64,000 bases of DNA from Sandarakinorhabdus limnophila DSM 17366 (lineage in GTDB: Bacteria; Pseudomonadota; Alphaproteobacteria; Sphingomonadales; Sphingomonadaceae), in assembly GCF_000420765.1 (NCBI RefSeq), contig NZ_ATVO01000004.1, positions 1 to 64,000 on the forward strand. The letters run 5' to 3'. The notes under the pieces are model-generated. The model was not told the DNA's origin. It did not search any database and saw nothing but the letters and a program-made list of their open reading frames with translations. The position numbers and the translations under genes were made by a program. How positions within the stretch are numbered: the first letter of the stretch is position 1; every line of letters starts with the position of its first letter. Positions 25,291 to 33,375 of the stretch are shown here, piece by piece.

Positions 25291-26600
25291 ACGTCGCCCT
25301 TCAAGGCCGCCCGCCGCCGCGCCCATTCGGCCAGGCGCTCGGCAATGCGGGCTTCGGTGCCGCGCGGGGAAGGCGTGTAGAGCGTCTGCGCGGCCATGCC
25401 GTCGGGCCAGTAATCCTGCCCCGAAAAGCCGTCCGGCGCGTCATGGTCATAGGCATAGCCCTGCCCGTAACCCAGTTCCTTCATCAGCTTTGTCGGGGCG
25501 TTGAGGATGTGGGCCGGCGGGGTGAGCGAACCGGTGCTGGCCGCCAGCTTCTTCGCGGCTTTCTCCGCCACATAGGCGGCGTTGGATTTGGGCGCGGAGG
25601 CGAGATAAAGGCAGGCGTGAACGATCGCCAGTTCGCCTTCGGGGCTGCCGAGGAAATCATAGGCGTCCTTGGCATCAAGGCACACCCGCAGCGCATTGCT
25701 GTCGGCCAGGCCGATATCCTCGCTGGCAAAACGCACCAGCCGGCGCAGCAGGTAGAGCGGCTCCTCCCCCGCCACCAGCATCCGTGCCAGCCAATAGAGC
25801 GCCGCATCCGGATCAGAGCCGCGCAGTGATTTGTGGAGCGCCGAAATCAGCCCGTAATGGCCCTCGCGATCCTTGTCATACACCGGCATGCGGCGGTGCA
25901 GGAACGCCGCCAGATCGGCCGGTGTCATTGCCGGTACCTCACCAAGCGCGAACAGGCTTTCGGCCTGGCCGAGCAGAAAGCGGCCATCGCCATCGGCAGA
26001 CGCAATCAGCGCAGCGCGGGCGTCGTCCGTTACCGGCAGGGCGTGGCCCGTGTGGGTTTCGGCCCGCGCCAGCAGATCGGCCAGCGCCGCCTCGTCCAGC
26101 CGCCGCACGATCAACACGCGGGCGCGGGACAAGATGGCGGCGTTCAGCTCGAAACTGGGATTCTCGGTGGTGGCGCCGACCAGCGTGATGGTGCCGTCTT
26201 CCATCGGCCCGAGGAAACCATCCTGCTGGGCGCGGTTGAAGCGGTGGATTTCGTCCACAAACAACAGGGTGCGCTGGCCCGCCCGCGCCGCCTCGCGCGC
26301 TTCGGCAAACAATTTCTTCAGGTCTGCAACGCCGGCGAACACGGCGGAAATGGCGACAAAGCGCATCCCGCAGGCCGCGGCGAGCAGGCGGGCGATGGTG
26401 GTCTTGCCGGTGCCGGGCGGGCCCCAGAAGATCAGGCTCGAAAGGCTGCCGGCGGCCACCATGCGGGTGATGGCGCCATCGGGGCCGGTGAGATGATCCT
26501 GCCCCACCACTTCGGCAAGGGTGCGCGGACGCAGCTGTTCGGCCAGCGGCGCGCCGGCCGGCGTCACGGCATTTTCAGCGGCGGGGAACAGATCGGCCAT
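25287..26600 (-). CDS. rarA: Replication-associated recombination protein A (RarA/MgsA), AAA+ ATPase
   Basis: RarA is a clamp-loader-like ATPase acting at stalled replication forks. Visible elements are RPRTLAEVVGQDHLTGP, Walker A GPPGTGKTT (about 60-68), Walker B LLFVDEIHRFNRAQQD, sensor 1 GATTENPSFELN, and the C-terminal tetramerisation region with SALHKSLRGSDPDAALYWLARMLVAGEEPLYLLRRLVRFASEDIGLAD. At 437 aa it is of normal size. It heads a three-gene unit with the MmcQ/YjbR and DUF429-like genes. Confidence 0.95.
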   Translation of the reverse strand: MADLFPAAENAVTPAGAPLAEQLRPRTLAEVVGQDHLTGPDGAITRMVAAGSLSSLIFWGPPGTGKTTIARLLAAACGMRFVAISAVFAGVADLKKLFAEAREAARAGQRTLLFVDEIHRFNRAQQDGFLGPMEDGTITLVGATTENPSFELNAAILSRARVLIVRRLDEAALADLLARAETHTGHALPVTDDARAALIASADGDGRFLLGQAESLFALGEVPAMTPADLAAFLHRRMPVYDKDREGHYGLISALHKSLRGSDPDAALYWLARMLVAGEEPLYLLRRLVRFASEDIGLADSNALRVCLDAKDAYDFLGSPEGELAIVHACLYLASAPKSNAAYVAEKAAKKLAASTGSLTPPAHILNAPTKLMKELGYGQGYAYDHDAPDGFSGQDYWPDGMAAQTLYTPSPRGTEARIAERLAEWARRRAALKGDV

Positions 26601-26639
26601 AGCAGCTTGTCGCGCCGAAGTGGCCGGTCATGCAAGCGC

Positions 26640-26924
26640 TCAGCTCTTGTACCAGGCCTCGATCGTGCCCGACAGCTTGATGGTAAGCGGGTTGCCCTTG
26701 CGATCCAGGCTCTTGCCAGCGGCAACGCGGATCCAGCCTTCGGAGATGCAATATTCCTCGACATTGGTGCGCTCGACACCATTGTAGCGGATGCCAACGC
26801 CGCGGCGCAGCAGATCCCAATCATGAAACTCGCTGCGCGGGTTCACGCTCAGGCGATCCGGCGGGCTGTCGGTGATGGGCGCTTCTGCCGGCGTTTCCGG
26901 GGCGGTTTCGGGCGTGTCAGTCAT
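26640..26924 (-). CDS. DUF3297 family protein
   Basis: A 94-aa conserved hypothetical protein. After a Pro/Thr-rich N-terminus comes LSVNPRSEFHDWDLLRRGVGIRYNGVERTNVEEYCISEGWIRVAAGKSLDRKGNPLTIKLSGTIEAWYK, which matches my memory of the DUF3297 family widespread in proteobacteria. It is probably cytosolic. No function is known. It follows the terminator of the rpsF operon and precedes rarA on the same strand. Confidence 0.75.
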   Translation of the reverse strand: MTDTPETAPETPAEAPITDSPPDRLSVNPRSEFHDWDLLRRGVGIRYNGVERTNVEEYCISEGWIRVAAGKSLDRKGNPLTIKLSGTIEAWYKS

Positions 26925-26962
26925 GGGCGGGTTCCATAGGCGGAAGCGGGCAGGCGGGCAAG

Positions 26963-26996
26963 AAAAAGGGGCCGCAACCTCGCAGTTGCAACCCCA
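26963..26996 (-). terminator. Terminator after the rpsF-rpsR-rplI operon
   Basis: On the minus strand GGGGTTGCAAC and GTTGCGGCCCC pair over 11 bp (two T-G pairs) around TGCGAG and are followed by TTTTTC. A matching T-run on the other side would let it act in both directions. Confidence 0.8.
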
Positions 26997-27017
26997 TTTT
27001 TCAGTGCATCAGGACGA

Positions 27018-27602
27018 TCAGGCTTCTTCAGCCGGCTCTTCGTCCATCGGCAGGGTGCCGGGTTCGGCGTTCGGATCGAAGGCTTCGGTGAAGCCTGCTT
27101 CCTCGCGCTCGGCAGTGGCGGCAATGTCCACACCCTTGGCCTGCAGTTCGGCTTCTTCGGCCGAACGGGCGATGTTCACCTTGACCAGCACCACGACTTC
27201 CGGGTGCAGCGCGACCTTCACGTCGTGCACGCCCAGGGTCTTGATCGGCTTGTCCAGCACGATCTGGTTCTTGTTGGCCTTGTGGCCACCGTTGGTCAGC
27301 GCTTCGGCCAGATCGCGGGCAGCGACCGAACCGTAAAGCTGGCCGGTGCCCGACGCGGCGCGGATCATCACCACGCTGGCGCCTTCGATCTCGCGCGATT
27401 CCGAGCGGGCGATATCGCGACGCTTGGCGTTGTCGGCTTCGATGCGGGCGCGGTCTTGTTCAAACCGGGCCTTGTTGGCTTCCGTGGCGCGCAGCGCCTT
27501 GCCGCGCGGCAGCAGGAAGTTGCGGGCGAAACCCGGCTTCACATTGACGACATCGCCAATGGTGCCGAGCTTTTCCACGCGTTCAAGCAGGATGACATGC
27601 AT
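27018..27602 (-). CDS. rplI: 50S ribosomal protein L9
   Basis: L9 has two globular domains joined by a long helix. [37 protein letters not shown] is the signature N-terminus, and the C-terminal domain (about 80-150) has [16 protein letters not shown] and [15 protein letters not shown]. An acidic C-terminal tail of about 40 residues extends it to 194 aa, beyond the 149 aa of E. coli. It is the last gene of rpsF-rpsR-rplI. Confidence 0.96.
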   Translation of the reverse strand: MHVILLERVEKLGTIGDVVNVKPGFARNFLLPRGKALRATEANKARFEQDRARIEADNAKRRDIARSESREIEGASVVMIRAASGTGQLYGSVAARDLAEALTNGGHKANKNQIVLDKPIKTLGVHDVKVALHPEVVVLVKVNIARSAEEAELQAKGVDIAATAEREEAGFTEAFDPNAEPGTLPMDEEPAEEA

Positions 27603-27614
27603 GTGCGTGGCTCC

Positions 27615-27839
27615 TCACTTCACCAGGTAGGGCAGCAGGCCCAGGTGGCGGGCGCGCTTGATGGCCTTGGCCAGCTCGCGCTGCTTCTTGGCCGAAACCG
27701 CAGTGATGCGGGCCGGAACGATCTTGCCACGTTCAGAAACGAAGCCCTGCAACAGGCGCACGTCCTTGTAATCGATGGCGGGGGAATTCGGGCCCGCGAA
27801 GGGGCACGACTTGCGGCGGCGGAAAAACGGACGTCCCAT
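27615..27839 (-). CDS. rpsR: 30S ribosomal protein S18
   Basis: S18 binds with S6 to the platform of the small subunit. [69 protein letters not shown] is the classic sequence, and the length of 74 aa is normal. It lies 12 bp downstream of rpsF and 12 bp upstream of rplI. Confidence 0.97.
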   Translation of the reverse strand: MGRPFFRRRKSCPFAGPNSPAIDYKDVRLLQGFVSERGKIVPARITAVSAKKQRELAKAIKRARHLGLLPYLVK

Positions 27840-27851
27840 CTGATCCCTCCC

Positions 27852-28289
27852 TTAAGCGCGCGGTTCGCGGCGCGGGCGTTCGCCGCGGTCACCACGCGGG
27901 GCACCGCCGTCACGATCGCCGCGACCTTCACGGTCACCACGGCCTTCACGACCGCCTTCGCGGTCACCGCCGCGGCGGGTCATCGCCGACGGTTCGGCCG
28001 ACAGCGCGTCGACACGGATGGTCATGGAACGGATGATATCTTCGTTCAGGCCAACCTGGCGCTCCATTTCGGCCACGGCGGAAGCCGGAGCGTCGATGTT
28101 GAGCATCACATAATGGGCCTTGCGGTTCTTGGCGATGCGATAGGCCAGCGTGCGCAGGCCCCAATATTCGCTGCCTGCAACCTGGCCCTTGCCTTCGACA
28201 AGAACCTTGGTGAAGCCTTCCGTCAGCGTCTCAACCTGCGCAGTGGTCAGGTCCTGACGCGCCAGGAAGACATGCTCGTAAAACGGCAT
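27852..28289 (-). CDS. rpsF: 30S ribosomal protein S6
   Basis: S6 partners S18 on the 30S platform. [57 protein letters not shown] and [11 protein letters not shown] are conserved. A C-terminal tail of about 40 residues is built of Arg/Gly/Asp repeats ([18 protein letters not shown] and similar), resembling the PNPase tail in this window. The start MPFYEH (28289) sits behind GAGGAGAGAG and is preferred to an upstream ATG at 28325. Confidence 0.96.
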   Translation of the reverse strand: MPFYEHVFLARQDLTTAQVETLTEGFTKVLVEGKGQVAGSEYWGLRTLAYRIAKNRKAHYVMLNIDAPASAVAEMERQVGLNEDIIRSMTIRVDALSAEPSAMTRRGGDREGGREGRGDREGRGDRDGGAPRGDRGERPRREPRA

Positions 28290-28447
28290 TTCTCTCTCCT
28301 CGTGCCGATCGTTGACGGGGCCCAATGCCCACGCCCCTCCGGCTGGCGTCTATCGTCGCGCAGGGCAGGCCCGGCACGGCGAAGCGCGGCCTATGGCGGA
28401 AGGGGGCAGCGATTGCAAGTGATTCTGGCCTGTGGGAAAAGGGTTTC

Positions 28448-29368
28448 ATGCCCCTTCTTCCCCTGCTTGGCCTGCTGCTGGCCGCAGCCCAGCCTGCACT
28501 GCAATCCGATGCGGCCATCACCGTCGAAGCCAGCCGGATCACGCCCGAACAGGCGCGCATTGCCAGCACGGCCTATGCCCGCGCCGGGCTGCCGCCCAAT
28601 CCCAATTACGGCCAATATGCCCGTTGGCAGGGGTCGATCTGTGCCAGTGTGCGCGGCATCCCCGATCCGGCGGTGGCGGGGCTGGTGTTGGCGCGGATCA
28701 AGGCCGCAGTGGCCGAAACCGGGCTGAAAACGGCAGAATCCGGCTGCAAGCCCAACCTCACCGTGGCGTTTACCGATGATGCGCGCGGCCTGGTGGGCTT
28801 GGTCAAAGCCAAGCGGCGCTCAGCCCTGCCGCGTTTCGATCCGATCCTGTTCTCCCGGCTGGACAGCGCCACCCTGCCAGTGCGCTGGTGGCATGTGCTG
28901 GCCCCGGCCGGCCCCAGCGGCGGCGTCAGCACCGCCGATGCCGGCGCGCTGGCCAGCGCCACCTCCAACGCGATGCCGCTGGGCAATGTGCTGCCCGCCG
29001 GCCCTGATGCGATCGGCACCAACAGCTGGAACAGCAGCCTTGTCGATACCAACCTGTCGATCTGGGCCAAGGCCGGCGTGGCGGTGGTGGACGTGAACCT
29101 GGCTACCGGCGTGTCGCTGGAAGCGCTGGCCGATTATGTCGCATTGGTGATGCTGGCGCCGATGCGGTTGCCACCCGATGCGCCGGGCGTGCCCAGCGTG
29201 CTGAGCCTGTTTGACGGCAGCACACGCCCAACCGGGTTGAGCGCATGGGATCGTGCCTTTCTGAAAGGACTTTATGCCATGCAGATGAACCGCAGCGCCC
29301 AGCGCCAGCGCCAGCAATTGATCAGCGCCATGGCCCGTGAATTGGCCCCCGACGTGCCGCCGCAGTGA
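28448..29368 (+). CDS. Hypothetical exported protein
   Basis: I do not recognise this 306-aa protein. An N-terminal signal peptide (MPLLPLLGLLLAAAQPALQ) is followed by a soluble domain with ITPEQARIASTAYARAGLPPNPNYGQYARWQGSICASVRGI, PDPAVAGLVLARIKAAVAETGLK and FTDDARGLV, then VRWWHVLAPAGPSGG. Two cysteines (Ser-Ile-Cys and Ser-Gly-Cys-Lys) could form a disulfide. It is divergent from rpsF and overlaps gntK by 4 bp (GTGA), but the pairing with a sugar kinase gives no clear clue. Similar unannotated proteins occur in sphingomonads as I recall. Confidence 0.6.
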   Translation: MPLLPLLGLLLAAAQPALQSDAAITVEASRITPEQARIASTAYARAGLPPNPNYGQYARWQGSICASVRGIPDPAVAGLVLARIKAAVAETGLKTAESGCKPNLTVAFTDDARGLVGLVKAKRRSALPRFDPILFSRLDSATLPVRWWHVLAPAGPSGGVSTADAGALASATSNAMPLGNVLPAGPDAIGTNSWNSSLVDTNLSIWAKAGVAVVDVNLATGVSLEALADYVALVMLAPMRLPPDAPGVPSVLSLFDGSTRPTGLSAWDRAFLKGLYAMQMNRSAQRQRQQLISAMARELAPDVPPQ

Positions 29369-29859
29369 CCGCGCCGCTGATCGTTGTTGGCGGGGTCGCC
29401 GGCTGCGGCAAGACCACGCTGGCCGCCGCGCTGGCCCAGGCGCTAGGCATCAATTTCCGCGATGGTGATGATCTGCACCCCGAGGCCAACAAGGCCAAGA
29501 TGGCTGCCGGTGAGCCGCTCACGGATAAGGATCGTGCGCCCTGGCTGGCCGCCTGCGCGGCGCAGCTGGCAGCGTGGGGCGATGCCGGCGGCGTGATCAG
29601 CGCCTCGGCCCTCAAGCGCGCCTATCGCGACACGCTCTACGCCGCTCACCCTGCCGTGCGCTATGTGCTGATCCACATCACCCCGGAACTGGCCACTGCC
29701 CGCACCCAGGCCCGCGCCGGCCATTTCTGGCCCGCCGGCCTGACGCTGAGCCAGTTCGCCATCCTGGAAGAGCCCGCAGCCGACGAACCGGCCATGCGTG
29801 TGGACGCGACATGGGCCACCGATCAGCAGGTGGCCGCGGTGCAGGGGTTTCTGCGCTAG
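29365..29859 (+). CDS. gntK: Gluconokinase (GntK family)
   Basis: A small P-loop kinase that phosphorylates gluconate to 6-phosphogluconate, feeding the Entner-Doudoroff pathway. VVGGVAGCGKTTLAAALA is the P-loop, FRDGDDLHPEANKAKMAAGEPLTDKDRAPWL is the family signature, and SASALKRAYRDTL and HFWPAGLTLSQFAILEEP follow. The 164 aa are typical. The start is GTG, overlapping the preceding gene's TGA. No gluconate transporter is nearby. Confidence 0.92.
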   Translation: MTAPLIVVGGVAGCGKTTLAAALAQALGINFRDGDDLHPEANKAKMAAGEPLTDKDRAPWLAACAAQLAAWGDAGGVISASALKRAYRDTLYAAHPAVRYVLIHITPELATARTQARAGHFWPAGLTLSQFAILEEPAADEPAMRVDATWATDQQVAAVQGFLR

Positions 29860-29974
29860 CGCCGCCCGGCCGTGCGTGGATTCCGGCGCTGCTGCACGCC
29901 CTGGCCAGCGCGTAGCCTTGGGTTTCCTTTTTTAGCACCCGCCCAACTTGCGGGCGGGGCCGGAGTTGAAGCCC

Positions 29975-30730
29975 ATGTTCCTTCTTCCCCCACTGCCCTA
30001 TCCCCATGATGCCCTAGCCCCGGTGATCTCGGCGCGCACGCTGCACCATCACCATGAAAAACATCACGGCGGCTATGTGAAGGCGCTGAACGCGCTGCTG
30101 GAAGCCGTGGAGATCGTGCCCGACACGTTGGAGGCGGTGATCGCTGCGGCCGGCAAATCCCGCAACCGCGTGCTGTTCAACAATGCCGCACAGGCCCGCA
30201 ATCACAGTTTCTTCTGGGATGCCATGACCGACACGCCTGCACCGCCCACCGGTGATCTGGCGGCGGCAATCACGGCCCAGATGGGCGGAATGGCCGAACT
30301 GAAAGCAGAGTTCGTGGCCGCCGGGGTGGCACAGTTCGGGTCAGGCTGGGTGTGGCTGGTTTCCGATGCCAGCGGTGGCCTGGCCATCACGGTGAGCCAC
30401 GATGCCGAAGATTGGCGCGGCGAAACCGCGTCCACCCCGCTGATCGTCTGCGATGTGTGGGAACACGCCTATTATCTGGATCATCAGGAAGACCGGAAGG
30501 GCTTTCTGGAAGCTTGGTTCGATGCGCTGCCCAACTGGGCCTTCGCCGGCGAGCAATATGCCGCCGCCCAAGGCAAGGGGGGAAAAATGGAAGCATCCGC
30601 CCAGCGTGCCGGCGCGCGAGGACGCGTGAACGGCGCCTTCAGGCCAAACGGGCGGCGCCCGGCAACCGCCGGGCGACCTCTGCCATCAACTGCGTCAGAT
30701 TGGCGATTCCGTCGAACTCTTCGGCACTGA
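29975..30730 (+). CDS. sodB: Superoxide dismutase (Fe/Mn), probable C-terminal frameshift
   Basis: An Fe/Mn superoxide dismutase. The ligand regions are present: LHHHHEKHHGGYVKALN (first His), ARNHSFFWD (second His) and CDVWEHAYYLDHQEDRKGF (Asp and third His). The Fe or Mn preference cannot be read with certainty. The frame as given is 251 aa, about 45 longer than the family, and its last residues (after AAAQGKGGK) are arginine-rich and overlap the convergent gene ending at 30639. One extra G in the G6 run (30577-30582) would instead give EKWKHPPSVPAREDA and a stop at 30627-30629. That end fits the spacing and length much better. Confidence 0.9.
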   Translation: MFLLPPLPYPHDALAPVISARTLHHHHEKHHGGYVKALNALLEAVEIVPDTLEAVIAAAGKSRNRVLFNNAAQARNHSFFWDAMTDTPAPPTGDLAAAITAQMGGMAELKAEFVAAGVAQFGSGWVWLVSDASGGLAITVSHDAEDWRGETASTPLIVCDVWEHAYYLDHQEDRKGFLEAWFDALPNWAFAGEQYAAAQGKGGKMEASAQRAGARGRVNGAFRPNGRRPATAGRPLPSTASDWRFRRTLRH

Positions 30731-31010
30731 TCAGCGCAGCCAGTTGCCCGTCTTGCTCCACGGCAATCAGCGGCAGGGGCCAATCGGCGGCGGCCGGAAA
30801 TGCCGTGCGGAAGTCGGGGCGGTGGTGGAAGATCGTCTCCACCCCCACCCCGTCCAGAAAGCGCCGCCATTCGCCACGCATGCTGAGCAGCCCATAGGTG
30901 AGCGCGCACAACTTGCAGGGATAGCTGGCGGGCGCGAACAGCTTGTGCAGACTGTCCATCGCGCCCGCCAGCAGACCTTCATTGGCGTTGTAGACGATGA
31001 CCAGCTTCAC
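30639..31010 (-). CDS. Hypothetical thioredoxin-like protein with CxxC
   Basis: A 123-aa cytosolic protein of unknown function. It begins [40 protein letters not shown], where a first beta strand, a helix and a CxxC (CKLC) suggest a thioredoxin-like or metal-binding fold. WPLPLIAVEQDGQLAALISAEEFDGI follows. I recall similar stand-alone proteins in Bacteroidetes and sphingomonads, without a reliable name. The start is GTG at 31010, overlapping the leuA stop (GTGA), so it is co-translated with leuA. Confidence 0.6.
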   Translation of the reverse strand: MKLVIVYNANEGLLAGAMDSLHKLFAPASYPCKLCALTYGLLSMRGEWRRFLDGVGVETIFHHRPDFRTAFPAAADWPLPLIAVEQDGQLAALISAEEFDGIANLTQLMAEVARRLPGAARLA

Positions 31011-32548
31011 CCCGCCGCGCTGAGCGCCGACTTGCCGCGCTTCACGATCAGCTTGTTGAGCGCGTTCACATAGGCGCGCGCCGATGCCACCAGCGTATCG
31101 GTGTGGGCGCCAGTGCCGCGCACGGTGCGGCCATGTTCGGCCAGCACCACGCTCACTTCGGCCTGGGCGTCGGTGCCGGCGGTGACAGCGTGCACCTGAT
31201 AGAGGTTCAGCACGGCATCTTCGTGGGGCACCAGCTTGCGGATGGCGTTGAACAGCGCATCCACCGGGCCATTGCCGCGCGTCGCCGCCGTCACTTCCTC
31301 GCCGTCGATGCTGAGCGTCAGGATCGCCCTTTGTGGCCCGTTGGAACCGCAATAAACCTCGACCTCCAACACCTGGATGCGGTCGTGCCCACGCAGCACT
31401 TCATCATCCACCAGCGCGACGATATCTTCGTCGAACACCTGCTTCTTGGCGTCGGCCAGATCCTTGAAGCGCTTGAAGGCATCGCCGAACTCGTTATCCG
31501 ACAGGTCGTAGCCCATTTCGGCCAGTTTCGACCGGAAGGCGGCACGGCCGCTGTGCTTGCCCAACACCAGATTGGTGGCGCCCTGGCCCACGCTGTCGGG
31601 CGTCATGATCTCGTAGGTGGACGAATCCTTCAGCATGCCATCCTGGTGGATGCCGCTTTCATGCGCGAAGGCGTTGGCGCCCACGATCGCCTTGTTGGCC
31701 TGTACCTGCATGCCGGTGACGCCGCTCACCAGCCGGCTGGCGCGGGTGATCTCGGTGCTCACGATGCCGGTCTGATAGGGCATCACGTCCTGCCGCACCT
31801 TCAGCGCCATGGCGATTTCTTCCACAGCGGCATTGCCGGCACGTTCGCCGATGCCGTTGACCGTGGCTTCCACCTGTCGGGCACCGGCCATGATCGCACT
31901 CAGCGTGTTGGCGACGGCGAGGCCCAGGTCATTGTGGCAGTGCGTGGAGAATATCGCCTGATCGGCATTGGGCACACGGGTGATGACATCGCGGAACATG
32001 GCGCCATAGGTGGCGGGCGTCGCATAGCCCACCGTGTCGGGCAGGTTGATCGTCGTCGCCCCGGCGTTGATCGCGGTTTCCACCGCCCGGCACAGGAAAT
32101 CCGGATCGGACCGCGTCGCGTCCTCGGCCGACCATTCAATATCACCGCACAGGTTGCGGGCATGGCTGACCGAGAAGCGGATGGCTTCCAGCACCTCTTC
32201 CGGCGTCTTGTTCAGCTTCACCTTCATGTGCAGCGGCGAAGTGGCGATGAAGGTGTGGATGCGCGGGTTGCGCGCTCCCTTCAACGCGGCCCAGGCCCGT
32301 TCGATATCGGGCGCGGCGGCGCGGGCCAGGCTGGCGACGATGGCGGTGTCGCACATGTTGGCGACGGCCTGCACGGCTTCGAAATCGCCTTCGCTGGCGA
32401 TGGCGAAACCGGCTTCGATGATGTCCACGCCCAGCGCTTCCAATTGCGCTGCGACTTTCAGTTTTTCCTCGAGATTCATCGAGCAGCCGGGGGATTGTTC
32501 CCCGTCGCGCAAGGTGGTGTCGAAGATGCGGATACGATTATTGGTCAT
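31007..32548 (-). CDS. leuA: 2-Isopropylmalate synthase
   Basis: LeuA condenses 2-ketoisovalerate and acetyl-CoA, the committed step of leucine synthesis. The TIM-barrel domain starts [20 protein letters not shown] and has the metal motif [44 protein letters not shown] and [13 protein letters not shown] follow, then the C-terminal regulatory LeuA dimer domain (about 390-505) for leucine feedback. The 513-aa length is typical. An upstream leucine-rich short frame (32637-32690) suggests leader-peptide control. Confidence 0.96.
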   Translation of the reverse strand: MTNNRIRIFDTTLRDGEQSPGCSMNLEEKLKVAAQLEALGVDIIEAGFAIASEGDFEAVQAVANMCDTAIVASLARAAAPDIERAWAALKGARNPRIHTFIATSPLHMKVKLNKTPEEVLEAIRFSVSHARNLCGDIEWSAEDATRSDPDFLCRAVETAINAGATTINLPDTVGYATPATYGAMFRDVITRVPNADQAIFSTHCHNDLGLAVANTLSAIMAGARQVEATVNGIGERAGNAAVEEIAMALKVRQDVMPYQTGIVSTEITRASRLVSGVTGMQVQANKAIVGANAFAHESGIHQDGMLKDSSTYEIMTPDSVGQGATNLVLGKHSGRAAFRSKLAEMGYDLSDNEFGDAFKRFKDLADAKKQVFDEDIVALVDDEVLRGHDRIQVLEVEVYCGSNGPQRAILTLSIDGEEVTAATRGNGPVDALFNAIRKLVPHEDAVLNLYQVHAVTAGTDAQAEVSVVLAEHGRTVRGTGAHTDTLVASARAYVNALNKLIVKRGKSALSAAG

Positions 32549-32636
32549 GGCTCTGCCTGTCTGAACGCTGCGATCTGAAGTTTCAGGTTCATCCCCTCAA
32601 GGCGCGTGGCCGAGGGAACATGCCCAGCAGCCAGCG

Positions 32637-32690
32637 TCACGCCCGAGGGCGTGTAAGTCGCAGACGAAGAAGGGCCGATTGGAAAGCCAT
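32637..32690 (-). CDS. Candidate leaderless leucine leader peptide upstream of leuA
   Basis: A 17-codon frame, MAFQSALLRLRLTRPRA, ends 89 bp before leuA. Four of 17 codons are leucine (CTT CTT CTG CTT), clustered as LLRLRL, the arrangement seen in amino-acid attenuator peptides. Its ATG lies six bases after a -10-like TATGAA, so it would be at or near transcript position +1, as described for the leaderless trpL of Sinorhizobium. A CACGCC-CTCG-GGCGTG hairpin covers its end and another stem (CCCTCGGC...GCC..GAGGG) follows. No U-tract is present, so the mechanism may be translational. Confidence 0.5.
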   Translation of the reverse strand: MAFQSALLRLRLTRPRA

Positions 32691-32696
32691 GATCTG

Positions 32697-32726
32697 TTCA
32701 TAGCGTGAAGCGGGGGCGCTGTGCAA
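32697..32726 (-). promoter_or_regulatory. Promoter of leuA with its leader
   Basis: On the minus strand TTGCAC (32726-32721) and TATGAA (32702-32697) are separated by 18 bp. The expected start of transcription falls on the ATG of the leader frame at 32690. Confidence 0.5.
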
Positions 32727-32781
32727 GATGGGGCGCAAGATGCCGCCTTGCTCTTGCAGCCATTGCGGGCATGAAGACATC

Positions 32782-33243
32782 ATGGACCAGATTTTTTCCG
32801 CCGCCGATATCGGTTCGGCCATCCAGAGCGCCCTGGCACCGGTGTTCCTGCTCACCGCCATCGCCGGGCTGCTCAACGTGCTGGTTCACCGCCTGTCGCG
32901 GGTGGTGGACCGGGCGCGCCACCTTGAAGCCAATGCGGCAGGCTTTGCCGCCGACAAGCGCCGCATCGCCATCGACGATCTGGCGGTGCTGGCCAAACGC
33001 ATGGCCCCCGCCAATTGGGCGATCGCGCTGTGCACCATGGCCGCTCTGCTGGTGTGCCTGGTGGTGGCACTGCTGTTCCTTGAACAACTGGTCGGCGGCC
33101 GGCTCGATGTGGTGGTGGCCTTGATGTTCATCGCCGCCACCATGCTGCTCACCGGCGGGCTGATGCTGTTCCTGTGGGAAGTGCAACTGGCGCTGCGCAG
33201 TGTGCGGGTCAGGGCTGCGTTGCTGCTGGAAGAGCGGATCTAA
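32782..33243 (+). CDS. DUF2721 family membrane protein
   Basis: A 153-aa integral membrane protein. It opens MDQIFSAADIGSAIQSALAPVFLLTAIAGLLNVLVHRLSRVVDRAR, which is the DUF2721 signature, with a basic amphipathic stretch after helix 1. Two further hydrophobic helices are ALCTMAALLVCLVVALLFLEQLV and VVVALMFIAATMLLTGGLMLFLW. The function is unknown. The start MDQIF is selected because the upstream extension is not membrane-like. It is divergent from leuA. Confidence 0.8.
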   Translation: MDQIFSAADIGSAIQSALAPVFLLTAIAGLLNVLVHRLSRVVDRARHLEANAAGFAADKRRIAIDDLAVLAKRMAPANWAIALCTMAALLVCLVVALLFLEQLVGGRLDVVVALMFIAATMLLTGGLMLFLWEVQLALRSVRVRAALLLEERI

Positions 33244-33310
33244 CATATCCATATTAACAAAATAATAATTAAAGTTTAACTATCGGCGCATCTGATTTGT
33301 GGCACCATCT
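33244..33310 (+). promoter_or_regulatory. AT-rich upstream region of the first PEP-CTERM gene
   Basis: A sharply AT-rich stretch (33244-33285, with ATTAAC and GTTTAAC) is followed by TGGCAC at 33300-33305. This equals the -24 element of sigma-54 promoters, but the -12 position reads GGTGA instead of TTGC, so a sigma-54 promoter is not established. The island resembles those before the other two PEP-CTERM genes. Confidence 0.35.
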
Positions 33311-33375
33311 CGGTGATGCTGGTTTTTGCCCGACTCGCGGGGATGTCGGGCGCCCAGTCGATCAAGGAGTGCAAG

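Noticed and set aside
33300-33316. Second sigma-54 promoter, before PEP-CTERM gene 1
   Set aside because: TGGCAC is present but the -12 element is GGTGA rather than TTGC, lacking the essential GC.
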